Below, piece after piece: positions 24,540 to 36,960 of a DNA stretch of 64,000 bases. Source of the stretch: Microvelia longipes. Taxonomy: Eukaryota > Arthropoda > Insecta > Hemiptera > Veliidae. Made by a program: the position numbers and the translations under genes. Within the stretch, counting starts at the first letter, position 1, and each line of letters opens with the position of its first letter. The notes beneath the pieces are model-generated. The model made no database searches and had not been told where the DNA came from. It was given only the letters and a program-made list of their open reading frames with translations. The DNA lies in contig JACMZG010001914.1 of the NCBI GenBank assembly GCA_018340805.1, forward strand, positions 18,826,947-18,890,946. The letters run 5' to 3'.

Positions 24540-27500
24540 AATCTATGCAACAACACCACAATTTCTAATAAAATTTCATCTACTTCATCTGTTATCTTTT
24601 GGAATTGCAGCGGTTACAATAGCTTTATAGATATGAGCCATGAGTTCACTAATTTTCCTATCATATGTCTAAGTGAAACTTGGAAGATGGAAGACATCAC
24701 TGGCTTGCCTTCTACGCTACCTGATTATAATATTTTTACATCTGTTGCAATTCGAGAGAAGAGTAAAGGACGAGCTAGCGGTGGTCTTGCATGCTTTGTT
24801 TCAAATATTTATACTGCACAGGTACTTGATAAGAATGAATATTGGCTTTTTCTAAGAATTACATCTAAAGTTACTAATTTCTTTTTAATTCTTGGCCTTA
24901 TTTACTTTAAGCCTAATATAGACTTAGAATTTATTTTGGAATACTTTAGTGAAACTTTAAATTCAATAATAACTAGCTTTCCCGATGAAATGTTTTTAGT
25001 GGGTGGTGATTTTAATGCAAGGGTAGGCGATTAATAACTGTTTACCTTTCGAAGAAAATCACACGAATTTGTTTAGATATAGACTTGCCATGGATTCAAA
25101 AATAGACAAACGCGGCAAGACAATTGTGGAGCTATTTGAATCATTCAGCTTTATTTTAATTAATGGAAGATCTAAATCAGATCACCCAGGTAGCTTTACC
25201 AATATCATCTTCTCAGGTACCAGTTCGGTTGACCTAGTATGGTGCAGATTGCCTCAAATAGAAAGAATTGTTGACCTTGAAGTATTATCATCGATCTCTT
25301 TAATTAATCACTTACCTTTGTTAGTTAAAATAGAAATGCCCTACTATTATAAAGTATTGCCTAATAATGAGATCACTCATATTACTAAAATTATTTGGAA
25401 TGAAAATTTGGCTGAACAGTTCAAATATTTAATGATTATATCTAATAAGTCTACAGAATATAATAAACTTTCTGTTAGTAATTTATACAGCGAATTTAAA
25501 GATGTTGTAAATTCAGTATCGAACCAACTAGCTTGATAAAAACATTTTCAGTTAGTTCTATACCTCGCTCAGTTAATTTTAAAAAGCCGTGGTTCGATAA
25601 TGAATGTTATAAATCTCAAAAATCGTTACGAAAACAACTTAAAAAATGTAAAAGGAAAAAATTTTCTGAGCCTTATAAAAGTAATTATTATAATATTACA
25701 AACAACAAAAAAAGATAATAAAAAAAAGAATATCTAATTTTACTAAAATGGAAACGCTTAACAATGTAAAAAATTCAAAAGAATTTTGGAAATGCATAAA
25801 ACGGTTCAAGAAAAAACCCTTTTTAGGTTCGATTAATATCAATATTACAACTTGGGAAGCTTACTATAAGAATTTATTGAATGATGATGGCCCGAAAATT
25901 AGTGAGATTAATATTGATCACACTGACCCGATTTAGACTCTCCTATATCTGATCATGAAATAAGGAATGCTATAGCTAACGCTAAAATTCATCGCCTGGA
26001 ATCGACGGAGTAGATTATAATGTTTTAAAGAATTTGCCACCTAACTGGATTTTGCACTTAAATATTCTATTTAATAAAATTTTAGATACAGGTGAAATAC
26101 CATCAGATTGGTCCGAAATCTTAACTACCCTTCTTTTTAAGAAGGGCGATAAAGAAGATTTAAATAACTACCGCGGCATCTCATTAATTAACTGTACGGC
26201 TAAAATATTTACATCTATCATAAATAATAGATTAAGTCAGTGGGCTGAAAAGCGTAAGCTTGTTCCAGATATACAGGCCGGGTTCAGAAAGGGTAAAAGT
26301 TGCCTTGACAACATTTTTATTTTAAATACAGTCATACAAAACCATCTAAGGCTCTCGAAAAGGAAAATAGTAGCGTGTTTTATCGATTTCAAAAAGGCTT
26401 TTGACAAGATACTTCATTATGTTTTATTTAAAAAACTCAAAGATCTTAAAGTTAGTGATAAAATTTCAGAGCAATTATGAACTTATACAAACAAGCCTGT
26501 ACTAAATTAGGTTTAATAACAAGACCTCTAACCCTATTAATATCCTAAGAGGCCTATTACAGGGCGAAATATTATCACCACTTTTATTTAATCTCCTGAT
26601 TTGCGACTTAGAAGACTTTTTTAGAGCTAGAGGAACTCAAGGAGTTAATATTGACGGGCTCAGAGATGTTATTATTCTTTTGTACTGCGACGATTTAATA
26701 ATATTTGCTTTTTCTGAGGTGGATATGAACAATAAACTTAAGATATTACAAGAATATTGTAAACTTTATGGTTTAGAAGTTAACTTAAGTAAAACTAAAG
26801 TTGTAATTTTTAGTAAAGGTGGTTTATCCAAGAACAGAAAAAGATATTTATGATGGTCAGTTAATCGAAGAAATTAACAAATTTAACTACTTAGGGTATG
26901 TTTTTCCAGAAAGGGGGTTTTTGAGCAAGCTTCTAAGCAGGCGATAAGCCGATGTCGTACAGCGTCTGGTTCACTCAGAGCTACCCTAGTTGCAGCTAAA
27001 AATAGTTCATTTAATGCCGTCTTAAAAACTTTTTCCGCATGTGTAATTTCCACTTTAACTTACGGTGCCCCAGTGTGGGCTTTGCGTTATCTCCCGCAAC
27101 TAGAAGCTGCTCAGACCTTTTTCTTCAAAAAATACTTCTCTCTACAAAGTAACGTACCTCATTATATTATTAGGGCTGAATTTAACCTTACTCATGTATC
27201 AGTATCTGTTTTGAGACAAACTTTAAATTATATCAGTCATATTCAGTATCTAGATTCAGACAAACTAGTCAAAGTATGTTTTGAAAGGCTTAGATTTTTA
27301 GATTCAACTCCTAATAATAATATTAAGCTTAAACTGGTTTACGCAAGTTAAATCTATAGTTAATAGTATAGATGGGTTAGATTTAGACAGTATGTTAACT
27401 AGAGCTATTGATAAAAAATTAATTAATTAAATTATAACCAAATATGAAAGTAAATTAATACATGAAGATTTAAAAAAATTAACGACTCGTCATACAGTAG

Positions 27501-27760
27501 TTTTTACAAAACAGTTCACAGCTCATATAACCCAAATATTAACTATTTATTCATGGGTCTGCCTTTTATTATGCAAAAGCTGCTAGCGCAAGTTCGAACT
27601 TCAGGTTTCAACATATTAAAGATCATTTAATGGTATTCTGTATAAAGTCAACACTGATGCTATTTGTCTTCTTTGTAATTGTGATCAAAAGAAACCCTGT
27701 TCCATATTGTTTCAATGCCCTAAGTATGACCTCCTAAGAACCAGTACTTGCCTATAAACC
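24540..27760 (+). pseudogene. LINE ORF2 (AP endonuclease and reverse transcriptase), multiply frameshifted
   Basis: Pieces appear in order. Endonuclease: IFWNCSG near 24597, LSETW near 24668 (catalytic Glu), GGDFNAR near 25006. The expected late S-D-H motif reads INH near 25310, so the catalytic Asp has become Asn while His remains. Reverse transcriptase: KKGDKEDLNNYRGISLIN near 26140, QAGFRKGKSCLDN near 26275, FIDFKKAFD near 26382 (motif A), YCDDL at 26683-26697 (motif C). The C-terminus has a Cys-rich CLLCNCDQ..FQCPKYD segment near 27665-27730. The frame breaks at least six times, so it cannot make a working protein. Confidence 0.85.
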
Positions 27761-28422
27761 TTTTTGACCTAAATTTATTTAGTGATAACACCAATATTTC
27801 ATCCGTACTAAATATTTTTGAAAAGGCCACTGGAAAAAATATTTTTCTATTTTTCAAAAATGCTCTTATGATAAGAAGTTTTATTATTCATGAGTGATAA
27901 TCTTACAGCAGGAAAGTAAAACTCGTCATGACTATTATTTAATTATTTAGCTTATAAATTTCAAGTTAATCATGTTTAGATTTTATTTATTTTAATTTTA
28001 TTTTTACAGATGTTTTTTTTCTTATTTTAATAATCCTATATCATTAAGTTATTTTAAGAATACATAAATACTTAAAAATTGTATTTATTATTTTATACTA
28101 GCATGCATCTCAATAATAAGGCTTTTTGTTTTTATTTACTTATCTTATAAGTCACTGTGTATAAATATTAGCACAGAAATAAAATTTTATTTATTTATAG
28201 GCACAATTCTTATTGTTTGATTCTTTATCTAAAAAATAATATTTTTATTTAAAAATTAGCATTACTTTCACTTGATAACTTTAAATCTGAAACATATAAT
28301 GCATGTACTAATTTGTAATTTTAAATAATGTATAGGAAACAAGTTTTTATTTTAATGTTTAGCAACTCTATTTGTAACAAGTATAAACTTAAGCAAATAA
28401 AAATCTTTATCTTTATCTTTAT

Positions 28423-28436
28423 CAATAAATCAGACA
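28423..28436 (+). repeat. LINE target-site duplication, 3' copy
   Basis: CAATAAATCAGACA directly after the (CTTTAT)n tail. Confidence 0.9.
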
Positions 28437-28732
28437 AATAAAAGATGGATTCAATTATTTATATTTATTAGTTTTGTTTATAATAAAGTTGTTGGATTAA
28501 ACAGTTGTCATAGTTACGTGAGTGTTAAAAAAAATTAGTCTAATGTCAAACTTTGTTATAAACTTAATGTGTTTCTTAATTAAGTAATAAGTTTAAGCAG
28601 ACATTTAAGAGATAAATAAGAAAAATAAAAAAAAAACAAGTAAAAATATTAAAAACCTGTAAAACACGAGTCAAAAAATAAAATAAATCAATAAAAAATT
28701 AAAATAAATAAATAACACTAATAAATAAAATA

Positions 28733-28815
28733 AATGAGTCTTACAGATCAGATATCAAAGATAGACTCTAGATATCAAAATGTCTATCTTTGATATCTGA
28801 TCTGTAAAACTCATT
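28733..28815. repeat. Short near-perfect palindrome
   Basis: Arms of about 34 bp (28733-28766 and 28782-28815), beginning AATGAGTCTTACAGATCAGA, with one mismatch and a 15-nt spacer that itself contains GATATCAAA. Confidence 0.85.
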
Positions 28816-30429
28816 AATCACCCTCTTCTTTATTCAATGACTGTACTGATGATGGCCTCTTGTTACGTTGAAAGCGCGCTTTGCTATAAAGCAACATATT
28901 TTTGTCGAGAGACTTCTCCTTCTTTTGTTAACGCTCCTTAGTTCTTTCATCTACTTAATGTTCACTACTGAATGTCAGAGAATTTAAAATTATTAATAAC
29001 AATAAAAATTAGCAACTGTCTATCGTTTAGTTTAAAAATCTTGACAGGTCAGTTTTAGACACCACTGATTCTTAAGAAAAAAATCCCTGCAAGAAAGGGA
29101 GCGGGAAAAACTATGTAAACAAATCAGGTTATTTTACCCGTATTTCTTGCGATGTTTTTTTACATTTCTTTTGTGTTTTATTTTAAAATATCATTTTTAA
29201 GATTAATTTGAAAGTAGTTTTCAAAACGATGTAATCAAAAGAAGAGCCACAAACAAAGTGAACGATTGCGGGGAAGAAGGTTTTTTCCCTACAGCGGTTA
29301 TTGTGGTAGGGATATTTTTTCTCTTTTTAAGTGAGAGGTTGGCAGCGGCTTCTCTGATTGGTCAATCCCCAAAATACTTATGACCTTGGGGATTTTTAAA
29401 CTAAACGATAGACTGTATTACTCCATACCGCCAGGAGATAGGTCTGCAAAACATGAAAATTACTTAAATCTTAGCTAGAATTTGGCCTAATTTCTGATCG
29501 AGAGGAGAGACAGGTCTCGAGGTATACTCCACACCCTTCCAGTAAATGCACACACATCCAGTGGGAAACATAAATACACAAACCAATTTTTTCGGAATTT
29601 GTTTATGCTGATATGTGAAATAAAAAGAAGAAGTGCTCTTTACAATCAACAACAGTTTACGATATAATTCATCGAACTTATTTGGAGGAACAAAAAGGAA
29701 AATACTAAGGTTTCAAAAAACCAATTCGTCAAGGCAGTTTTTTATTTCTTTTTGTTTTATACACTTTCAAATTTAGACTTCTTCTTTACGTTTTAGTCGA
29801 ATTCGTTTAAACAAAAACATTTTTTTTTGGATCCATCGAAGCAATTTGGTATTTGGTAAGCAAATTCGAACCAAATACCAATTTGGTATTTGGTGAATAA
29901 ACGGAGAAGTATACCCTACCTTAGAAGGCATGGAAGCAAACGCAAATCAGGTCCATTGTCATCAGTTTTGACGTCAATGTACTCATACCAGCATTGTCAT
30001 GATGATATTAAACGTTTCAATGTTTAATAATCACAATGTAAACAAACCTCACAGTTTATTTATAGGATTATATCACAATGTAAACAATCCATAACACGCT
30101 ATTGCAAACAATAGAAACCACCTGTATCTACCTCTACGATTATTATTACAATTATACATTAGAATCATTATACACCTAATATACACCTGTACTACACAAA
30201 CATTGTACTTCAAGATTTTTATTTTTAATTATTTATTGTTATTGCTTGTTTTTTTGTAATACTCTTATTTATAATTCTGTTTTTTTCTTTTATTTAAATA
30301 TTTTGTAACTTTCCTTTTAAAATGTAATTTTTTGTATGGTCTTAGACTGTAAAATTAATAAAAAATAAAAAAAAAAAACATATGAATATATAAAAATCTC
30401 TATTAAATATGCAGAAAATCTAAGTGATG
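28816..30429. other. Non-coding block around a MITE
   Basis: Apart from the MITE at 29017-29413, it holds a small duplication of ATTTGGTATTTGGT at 29847-29893 and AT-rich sequence. No gene seen. Confidence 0.6.
29017..29413. mobile_element. MITE-like element, about 397 bp
   Basis: The left end GTCTATCGTTTAGTTTAAAA (29018 on) and right end CTAAACGATAGAC (to 29413) are inverted over about 23 bp, including AAATC/GATTT. Flanks (ACTG / CTGT) allow a 3-4-bp duplication but do not decide it. The interior is GC-richer and has no ORF. Confidence 0.65.
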
Positions 30430-30722
30430 AAAATGTTGGAAAAATCGGGTACAGGGTACCTCGGAACTTTTCCTCACCACATCAGATTCGCTACACTCAT
30501 CATTATACTGCAACACGTATTCGGACTCGCTGCGCTCGTCCTTAGGTAGTAAATAAATCCGTTTTATATCCAGCGGTCACCCAACCAGGCACCAACCTCG
30601 CTCGATGCTGCTCACCATCTATGAGCCACCAAAAACCGTAAATTAATCGTCATATTGAAACAAAACTTAATACGGATTAATTTATTACATTAAGGGATAA
30701 TATTGAGTTGCAATTGCGCACA
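30430..30722 (-). repeat. 5S-rRNA-derived dispersed repeat, copy 3 (truncated)
   Basis: It has the GGGTACCTCGGAACTTTTCC start, two GGACTCGCTGCGCTCGTCC-like motifs and the 5S-like core at about 30570-30615. It breaks off where a (TA)n tract begins. Confidence 0.75.
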
Positions 30723-30727
30723 CAGAT

Positions 30728-30730
30728 ATA

Positions 30731-30785
<55 letters not shown>

Positions 30786-30820
30786 TATATGTATTATTAT
30801 TGTAATATATTAATATATAT

Positions 30821-30852
<32 letters not shown>

Positions 30853-30882
30853 ATATATATATTCATACATACATATATATAT
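30728..30882. repeat. (TA)n-rich tract
   Basis: TA repeats with interruptions, truncating 5S-derived copy 3. Confidence 0.93.
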
Positions 30883-31350
30883 ATACACGCAAAAAATCAA
30901 ATTTACTTTTGTATCAGAATAGAATACACGTAAAATTTAAACCTAAAGACTGGGTCCCTCTAGAACTATATTTTTTAATTTTTATTTTTTTTAAACTTAG
31001 TTCCTTATCATTATCATAATAATGATAATGAAAATATGAGAAAAAGTAATTCTTTTTAAAAAAGAAAATCCTGTACACAATGTGAGGTCTTAAAATCAAA
31101 TGAGGATAGAGCAGTTGAGAAGACATAGCGTTAATACATTAATAACATAATACATAGATTAACCATTAATCTGTGGGTGGAGAACTATTGCTGAGTAAAT
31201 GAAGAGAGCAAGGTGTTGATAATACCCCTAGTAAGTCAGAGTTGCTAGTCACTGTAGTAGGACGATGAACCCCCAGGGTACCTCTATTCAGTACATTGTA
31301 CCTCTTCATCTCTCCGTGTGTGAAAATATTGACCAGGTAACCAACTATTA

Positions 31351-31590
31351 GATCAGATGCTTGGTATCAAGCAGAATAAACAGATGCTTGATATCAAGCA
31401 TAATAAACAGATACTTGGTATCAAGCAGAATAAACAGATGCTTGCATAATAAACAGATACTTGGTATCAAGCAGAATAAAGATACTTGGTATCAAGCATA
31501 ATAAACAGATACTTGGTATCAAGCAGAATAAACAGATACTTGGTATCAAGCATATAAACAGATACTTGGTATCAAGCAAATAAACAGGGA
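31351..31590. repeat. Minisatellite, about 26-bp unit, about 9 copies
   Basis: The unit is AACAGATACTTGGTATCAAG plus CAGAAT. The CTTGATATCAAG/CTTGGTATCAAG centre is palindromic. Some units lack a few bases. Confidence 0.9.
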
Positions 31591-32055
31591 GGAAGATATT
31601 ACAAAGGATTATCACATTAAATTTTACCATCTACAACTACAATTAATTCAAAAACGTACGTTTCAAGAAAAAGTTTGAAAAAACTGCTGTTTCAAATTGG
31701 TGAACCTGATGTAAGAATTAACGCAGTTTTTAAAGCTAATGAACACGACACGCGCAATTTCTTCGGAAATTCACAAATTATACAATAATCATATAATAAT
31801 TAATAATATAAATAATATAATAATAAATACTAATTTAAATAATAATTTTTCAATTAGACAATTGCTCGTCTAATTTTTCAATTAGACGTGCACCGTAACA
31901 TACGGTGTCCTTTTCAATGTTGTTTGTAGAGGCGAATCGAAAAAAACCGGACCGGAGTCGATGCGAAGTACTCAAAGCACGGATTCCCAGATTGGAATCT
32001 TGCTAACAACGATAATTTTAACATATTTACACAATATAATTTTATAACAACAAAA

Positions 32056-32081
32056 CGCCCGTAAGACGGGCGATTTTTTTT
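32056..32081 (+). other. GC hairpin followed by T8 (terminator-like)
   Basis: CGCCCGT-AAG-ACGGGCG, then A and eight T. In bacteria this would be a rho-independent terminator; here a T run after a hairpin could end pol III transcription. No associated transcript unit was seen. Confidence 0.45.
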
Positions 32082-32504
32082 CTCAGTGCGTTTATATCAT
32101 AACCTGACCAATTGCTGTAAAAACTGGTTCATATTTTTTCCGGAGTTTTCTGTGCTGAATAATTTAAAAAATAGCATAAACTGAGGCACAGCAGAAACAT
32201 ATGGGCACAAATAATTTTTTTTAAGAATTTTTATTTTTAGAAATATACAATTATTAATCTACATACGTTATATTAGCCATAATGTGCACCGTCCATTTTC
32301 TAATGATGATAGTTTTGTATAACCTGTAGAATGCAATGTTCAACAAGTAGGACTGCTACTGCTCAGGTAATAAGATATAACAGCAATGGATTTAACAAGA
32401 AATGCGATTGTTGAACAAGAAAGCACGCAATATAAGAAAATTCGCTTTTTGGCGGACCTCAACGCTATTAATTACTTCGTACACATGTGGGGTTTGGTCG
32501 CGGG

Positions 32505-32752
32505 TTTAACCCTAACTGTTATTTAACTCATTTTTCGCCTTGAAAAATGAGTTTTAGGGTTGAACCCCGTGTTCAATCCCGCATAAAAGACTCGTTCAAT
32601 CCCGCATAAAAGACTCGTTCAATCCCGTAAATCATCTTTCGCCCGGGTTCAATCCCCTAACTACATTTTCAATCCCGAAACTCATTTTTCGCCGTGAAAA
32701 ATGAGTTTCAGGGTTGAACGAGTTAGTTACGGGATTGAACACGGGTTCAAAG
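32505..32752. repeat. Palindrome cluster with repeated GTTCAATCCC words
   Basis: Hairpins AACTCATTTTTC/GAAAAATGAGTT occur at 32525-32553 and again, slightly longer, at 32677-32709. Between them GTTCAATCCC recurs five times, twice followed by GCATAAAAGACTC. Inverse forms (GGGATTGAAC, GGGTTGAAC) flank the ends, so the whole block folds back. The word fits the loose pol III B-box pattern GWTCRANNC. Confidence 0.65.
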
Positions 32753-33849
32753 TAAATATGTCTCCTAGACGAGAACCCACAGCCAAACTCCGCATGTAAA
32801 CATAAAAGTAGTTTAACTCATGTAAACATAAAATCTACTTATTAAGGGTTCAACTAACATTACTTATTTTAACAAGGCAATGCTAAGAATACGAAATTTC
32901 CAACTCATTCATAAAATAAGCAATTTAGTCAGAGTAATTCTCGATCGTAAAACAGATAATTATCAATACGAGTACTTTCAACACCTCTATCAATTCTTAT
33001 TATCCACTCCAACTAGATAAAAATAATCAAATATAAACAAACAATCAACAAAAACAATAACTGATAAGAAAAAGTGATAAAATGATTATCAATAAAAAAT
33101 TATCAGTAATAATAAAAATTACGTTTTTCACGAAACTCAAAACAAAGGATGTGTGACCTCGAATTGACTAAACAATGGCAATTCAACTTGTTTTGCAGTT
33201 TATAAACAAAACCCAGTTTTAGTTTGTTTAATTTAAAAACATGAAATTTTTGAAGCAATGTCCAGGTTGAGTCGTAGAATAAAAATAGGATATGCTAAAA
33301 TGTTAACCAAATCATTATATGGATTAAAACGTGTTAAAAGTAACGTTAGCTAACGAGAAGAAATAAAATAGTTATTTACCTCAAGTAGGGGGAAAAAGTG
33401 TTCTTTTCTTCCTCTAGATAGAGAGAAAAGTGACACAGGACTCCTGGCCTATATCTAAAGGGAGAAAAGAAACTAGAAAGGAATACTACAACTAGTTAAT
33501 TATTATTATATTATCACTTACTTATTAATATTATTACTATTATTTGTTGGTCAATAATAATTACTAAGGTAATTATAATTGATAAATTATTTTATTATTT
33601 TTATTTATACATGGAAAAATAATAAGAGAGTTAGAGAGAGGCTGTTATCCACAGCACAAGGCATGCCTTAATAATGTTCATGATTTTTCATTGTATTTGT
33701 AACTTTTATAAGAATCTGTTAATTTTGTTATAAAAATAAAGGATATTTTATTTAAAATATATTATCCATATTTATAATTATATTAATCAATATAAAGGCG
33801 TGAAAACAGCTTTAATATACATAAAAGACTAAACTGAAAGAGAGACTGG

Positions 33850-35230
33850 AACCAGAGATGCGCATAGACGCGACTAACAAGAAGCTAGCAGACAAGGTGC
33901 TAATGGATCCGAGATCTTCAAGAAAAGAAGGGCTTAGGGCTGGCATAAAAAGACTGACCTCTAAAAGACCCAGGTCGGAACCTCTCTTTGGGAGACCTTC
34001 TCCAAGAGGGCAAAAGAGCAGGGTGAGTCTATCTAGTAAGAGAGAGTATATCTAGTAAGAAAGGGGAAGGTCTATCATAGTAAAAAAGCCAGGAGGAAAT
34101 GGAGGTCCCTCTAAAGAGTCCTTGGAACCTCCCTCATCCAAGAAGCAGATCCTCAATCTCCTCCTACACCACAGGAACCTATACCAGCGTCCTTTAGTAA
34201 GGCTGTGGAAGGCAAAAAGGATATGCATGGATCTGGATCTGTTATGGCAGAAAGACAATGAAGAAGAGAGTTACCTCTGAAGAAGGCTTTTGGCTGAGAT
34301 AGCACTTAAGGTAGGTTCCTTTCGAGCAGATGGGTGACATGAGTAAGGCATTTCTCAGAGGAGTGAGCAGGCCGGAGTTGTTAACGTGGGATGGATTCTT
34401 GTCATCTTTTTTGATAAGAAAACTAGAGACTGGAGCTTTTAGCATCGGATAACTCCCTAGTCCTGATGCTCCATGGCTTACAAGGGTCGGAATCTTTATC
34501 AGGGAGGATAAGAAGGCTGATCTTAGTGAGATCTGCTTCGAACTGCATCATCGCAGTAGAATGCCGAGTGTCACTAAGGGAAAGCCACTGGCACTTTATT
34601 GTACCCACAAATGCTCGGTAGAAGCTCTGTGCAAAGCGAAGTAGCAGGTACTTGGAATGATAACCACATCAGTCCATAAATTTGGGAAGATAAGATCCAA
34701 AGGTTATAATGAGGAGACCGAAGAGGAGAATGGTTCAGAAATCAGTTCTCTGAGAGCAGGAACTGCCTCTGTACACAACTAAATCATTATTTAGGTAAAA
34801 CACGTTAATCTACAACATATCAAGACGCTGTCACTGAGTTACAGAGAGTCATTAGTATAAATAGTATTGTGTCAGAAGACCTTCAAATAACTCCTATGGC
34901 ACAAATAGGAACTTGTGACGCCAGTGCCAGTTCCAGCGCTCCTGGAAATACGGTATGTGGCATTGTATTTACGAACTGATTAAGGTAGTCAGATACTCAG
35001 AGGTGGCAGGAATCACAGTGATAATTGGATGTAATACTGACTCTGATTAGCCTGAATCTTGACGTAGCCCATTTACAGAGACCTCCAAGAAAAACCAACT
35101 GGGTTTACAATATACAATCGGTCTACTTAAGCCTCTCTTGAACTTAACAGAAAGAAAAATAAACCACCAAAGGATTCTAGAAGCAGAAGCTAGGATATTG
35201 GTAAAAAGGTAGTGGAGTCCTAGAGATCCT
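33850..35230 (+). pseudogene. Degenerate retroelement-like coding relic
   Basis: This block is markedly GC-richer than its surroundings and has fragmentary open frames. Near 35082 the plus strand reads PPRKTNWV, the pattern found just after the endonuclease domain of R1/Jockey-type LINEs. Upstream frames such as SRPELLTWDGFLSSF near 34364 are unidentified. No intact domain, ends or target duplication were seen. Confidence 0.4.
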
Positions 35231-35859
35231 TACATGGAAGATTCGACACAATCATAATATTGATAAATAATTTCAATTTTCATTACTATATTAATCAACA
35301 TCAGGACTTTAAAATAGATTCATTATATAAAATACTTTTTGTATTCATTAACATATAAATCGGATTTGGATCCTATTAAATTTACTAGTTTGAAGGCGAT
35401 ACATAAAGCTAAAATTTTAAGAGAGGAGCAATTGCTTCTTGATATCTAGTGTCCGAAACCGAAAAATAACAATTTTAAATTTAATAACCCAAGTTTTAAA
35501 CAAACATAGACAGTGTATAATAGTGTTTTACTAAACTAGCATCAATTAGACCGATGTTTAAAAGAAAAGCAAAGAAAACTATATGGATGTATTTGTTGTG
35601 TTTAATTATGGAATCAAGCCAATGAGGTTTGATAATACAGGGCAACATGTTGGACGAGACTGACGCCACTCTACGCAGCCAACTTTGAGTCTGTGTAGCA
35701 GTCCAACACTCCGATATCCACAAATAGAACTTAAATAAAGAATGAAAACAGAGCGAGCTAGTCATCATCAATAACATAATGTACACGCCTTAAGGTTTTA
35801 TCCACCAAATTGGATTTGTGAAATTAAGATAGAATTTCTTTCTAATATTTATATTTATA

Positions 35860-35907
35860 TTAATATATATATATATTATATATATTATATATATATATAT
35901 ATATATT
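35860..35907. repeat. (TA)n tract
   Basis: Short interrupted TA repeat. Confidence 0.9.
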
Positions 35908-36721
35908 TGTATGTGAAGTGTTTTGTTCCTCGATGTTTCTGTGGGACACGATAACTTTTAAACGCTTTATCGTATTAAAATGAGACTTAATACAAAAATC
36001 TACCAATATATTGTTTAGAATCCTATGTAAATGAAATGTGTGATGTCATTAACACAAAGCCACAATGATAATGACGAAAAAACTTCTGCATTCGTAATAA
36101 ATAAGTTGAACTGTGGAGTCAACCAATAAACGAAATTGAAAAAAACCGTTTCTCCTCTGATTTAAATAATAATGTATAGACAGAGCTAGCTTTCAGTTTT
36201 AACAAACCATCAAAGTACAACCAAATATATTAAAAACAACCAAAAGCAATATCTACTACAGAAAAACAATAAAATCAACTAACGCTCATATGTCTGCCCC
36301 CTCTCAAAATTGTTCGGCCTATTTTTTGCTAACATGACCACTATCCCTAGCGCCGGCGCTGAGGAGCGAGCAAAAGACCAAAGCCCTATTGGTTTACAAA
36401 CAATAGTCTTCGTGACCACCTTGACATCTCGCCATAAGTTTGGTTTCAATTTTTAATTCAACTTCTTACTTCTTTAAATGACTATAATTCGCCTGACCCC
36501 AGGCATACTCATGTCTACAAACCTTTGGAAACTGTTGCTCGCATTTCCCTTGAGGCACCTGTTTAAGGACCTTAGTTAGTTTCAATTTGAGAAAGCCTTC
36601 AAAGAGAGTTAGTGCGCTATTTTTTTAATCTAATAGAAATCGTCGTTTCCAAGATTATTTTGATTTTCATAGACACAGCCTTCCTGATTTTCATAAGGAA
36701 GAGTATTCTGTATAAACAATA

Positions 36722-36836
36722 AATAAAATAATTCTGTCGCGGTGGTCCGCATGTCGGAGAAATTCCTTTAAAAATGCCCCGCATTTTTAAGGAAATTCAT
36801 CCGACAAAATAATTCACCACGCCAGAATTATTTTGT
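36722..36836. repeat. Imperfect fold-back, about 115 bp
   Basis: Inner arms AAATTCCTTTAAAAATGC and GCATTTTTAAGGAAATT are separated by three bases. Outer arms ATAATTCTG and CAGAATTAT and GTCGG/CCGAC extend the fold with mismatches. Confidence 0.75.
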
Positions 36837-36889
36837 AGTTATAAACTTATATAATAGTTATAACTTATATAAAAAAACGATAAAAAATT

Positions 36890-36960
36890 ATTAGCCTTAA
36901 CAGGATTTGAACCCAGGTACTCTGGACTTCGAGTGCTCTCATCGACTTCGGACCACTCTC
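36890..36960 (-). repeat. tRNA-related SINE head (fragment)
   Basis: The minus strand reads GAGAGCACTCGAAGTCCAG, then a perfect B-box GGTTCAAATCC at 36903-36913. No acceptor stem can be paired, so it is a tRNA-derived SINE fragment rather than a tRNA gene. Confidence 0.5.

Larger units (their letters stand above)
23202..28422 (+). mobile_element. Non-LTR retrotransposon (LINE), about 5.2 kb, near full length, inactivated
   Basis: The element is bounded by a perfect 14-bp target duplication, CAATAAATCAGACA, at 23188-23201 and 28423-28436. It ends in (CTTTAT)n rather than poly(A). It carries ORF1 and ORF2 (endonuclease, reverse transcriptase, Cys-rich C-terminus), all broken by frameshifts. 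It lies antisense to yki, just upstream of the WW1 exon. The intact duplication indicates a fairly recent insertion, but the many frame breaks mean decay or sequencing indels. The clade (CR1/Jockey-like group) is only inferred. Confidence 0.93.
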
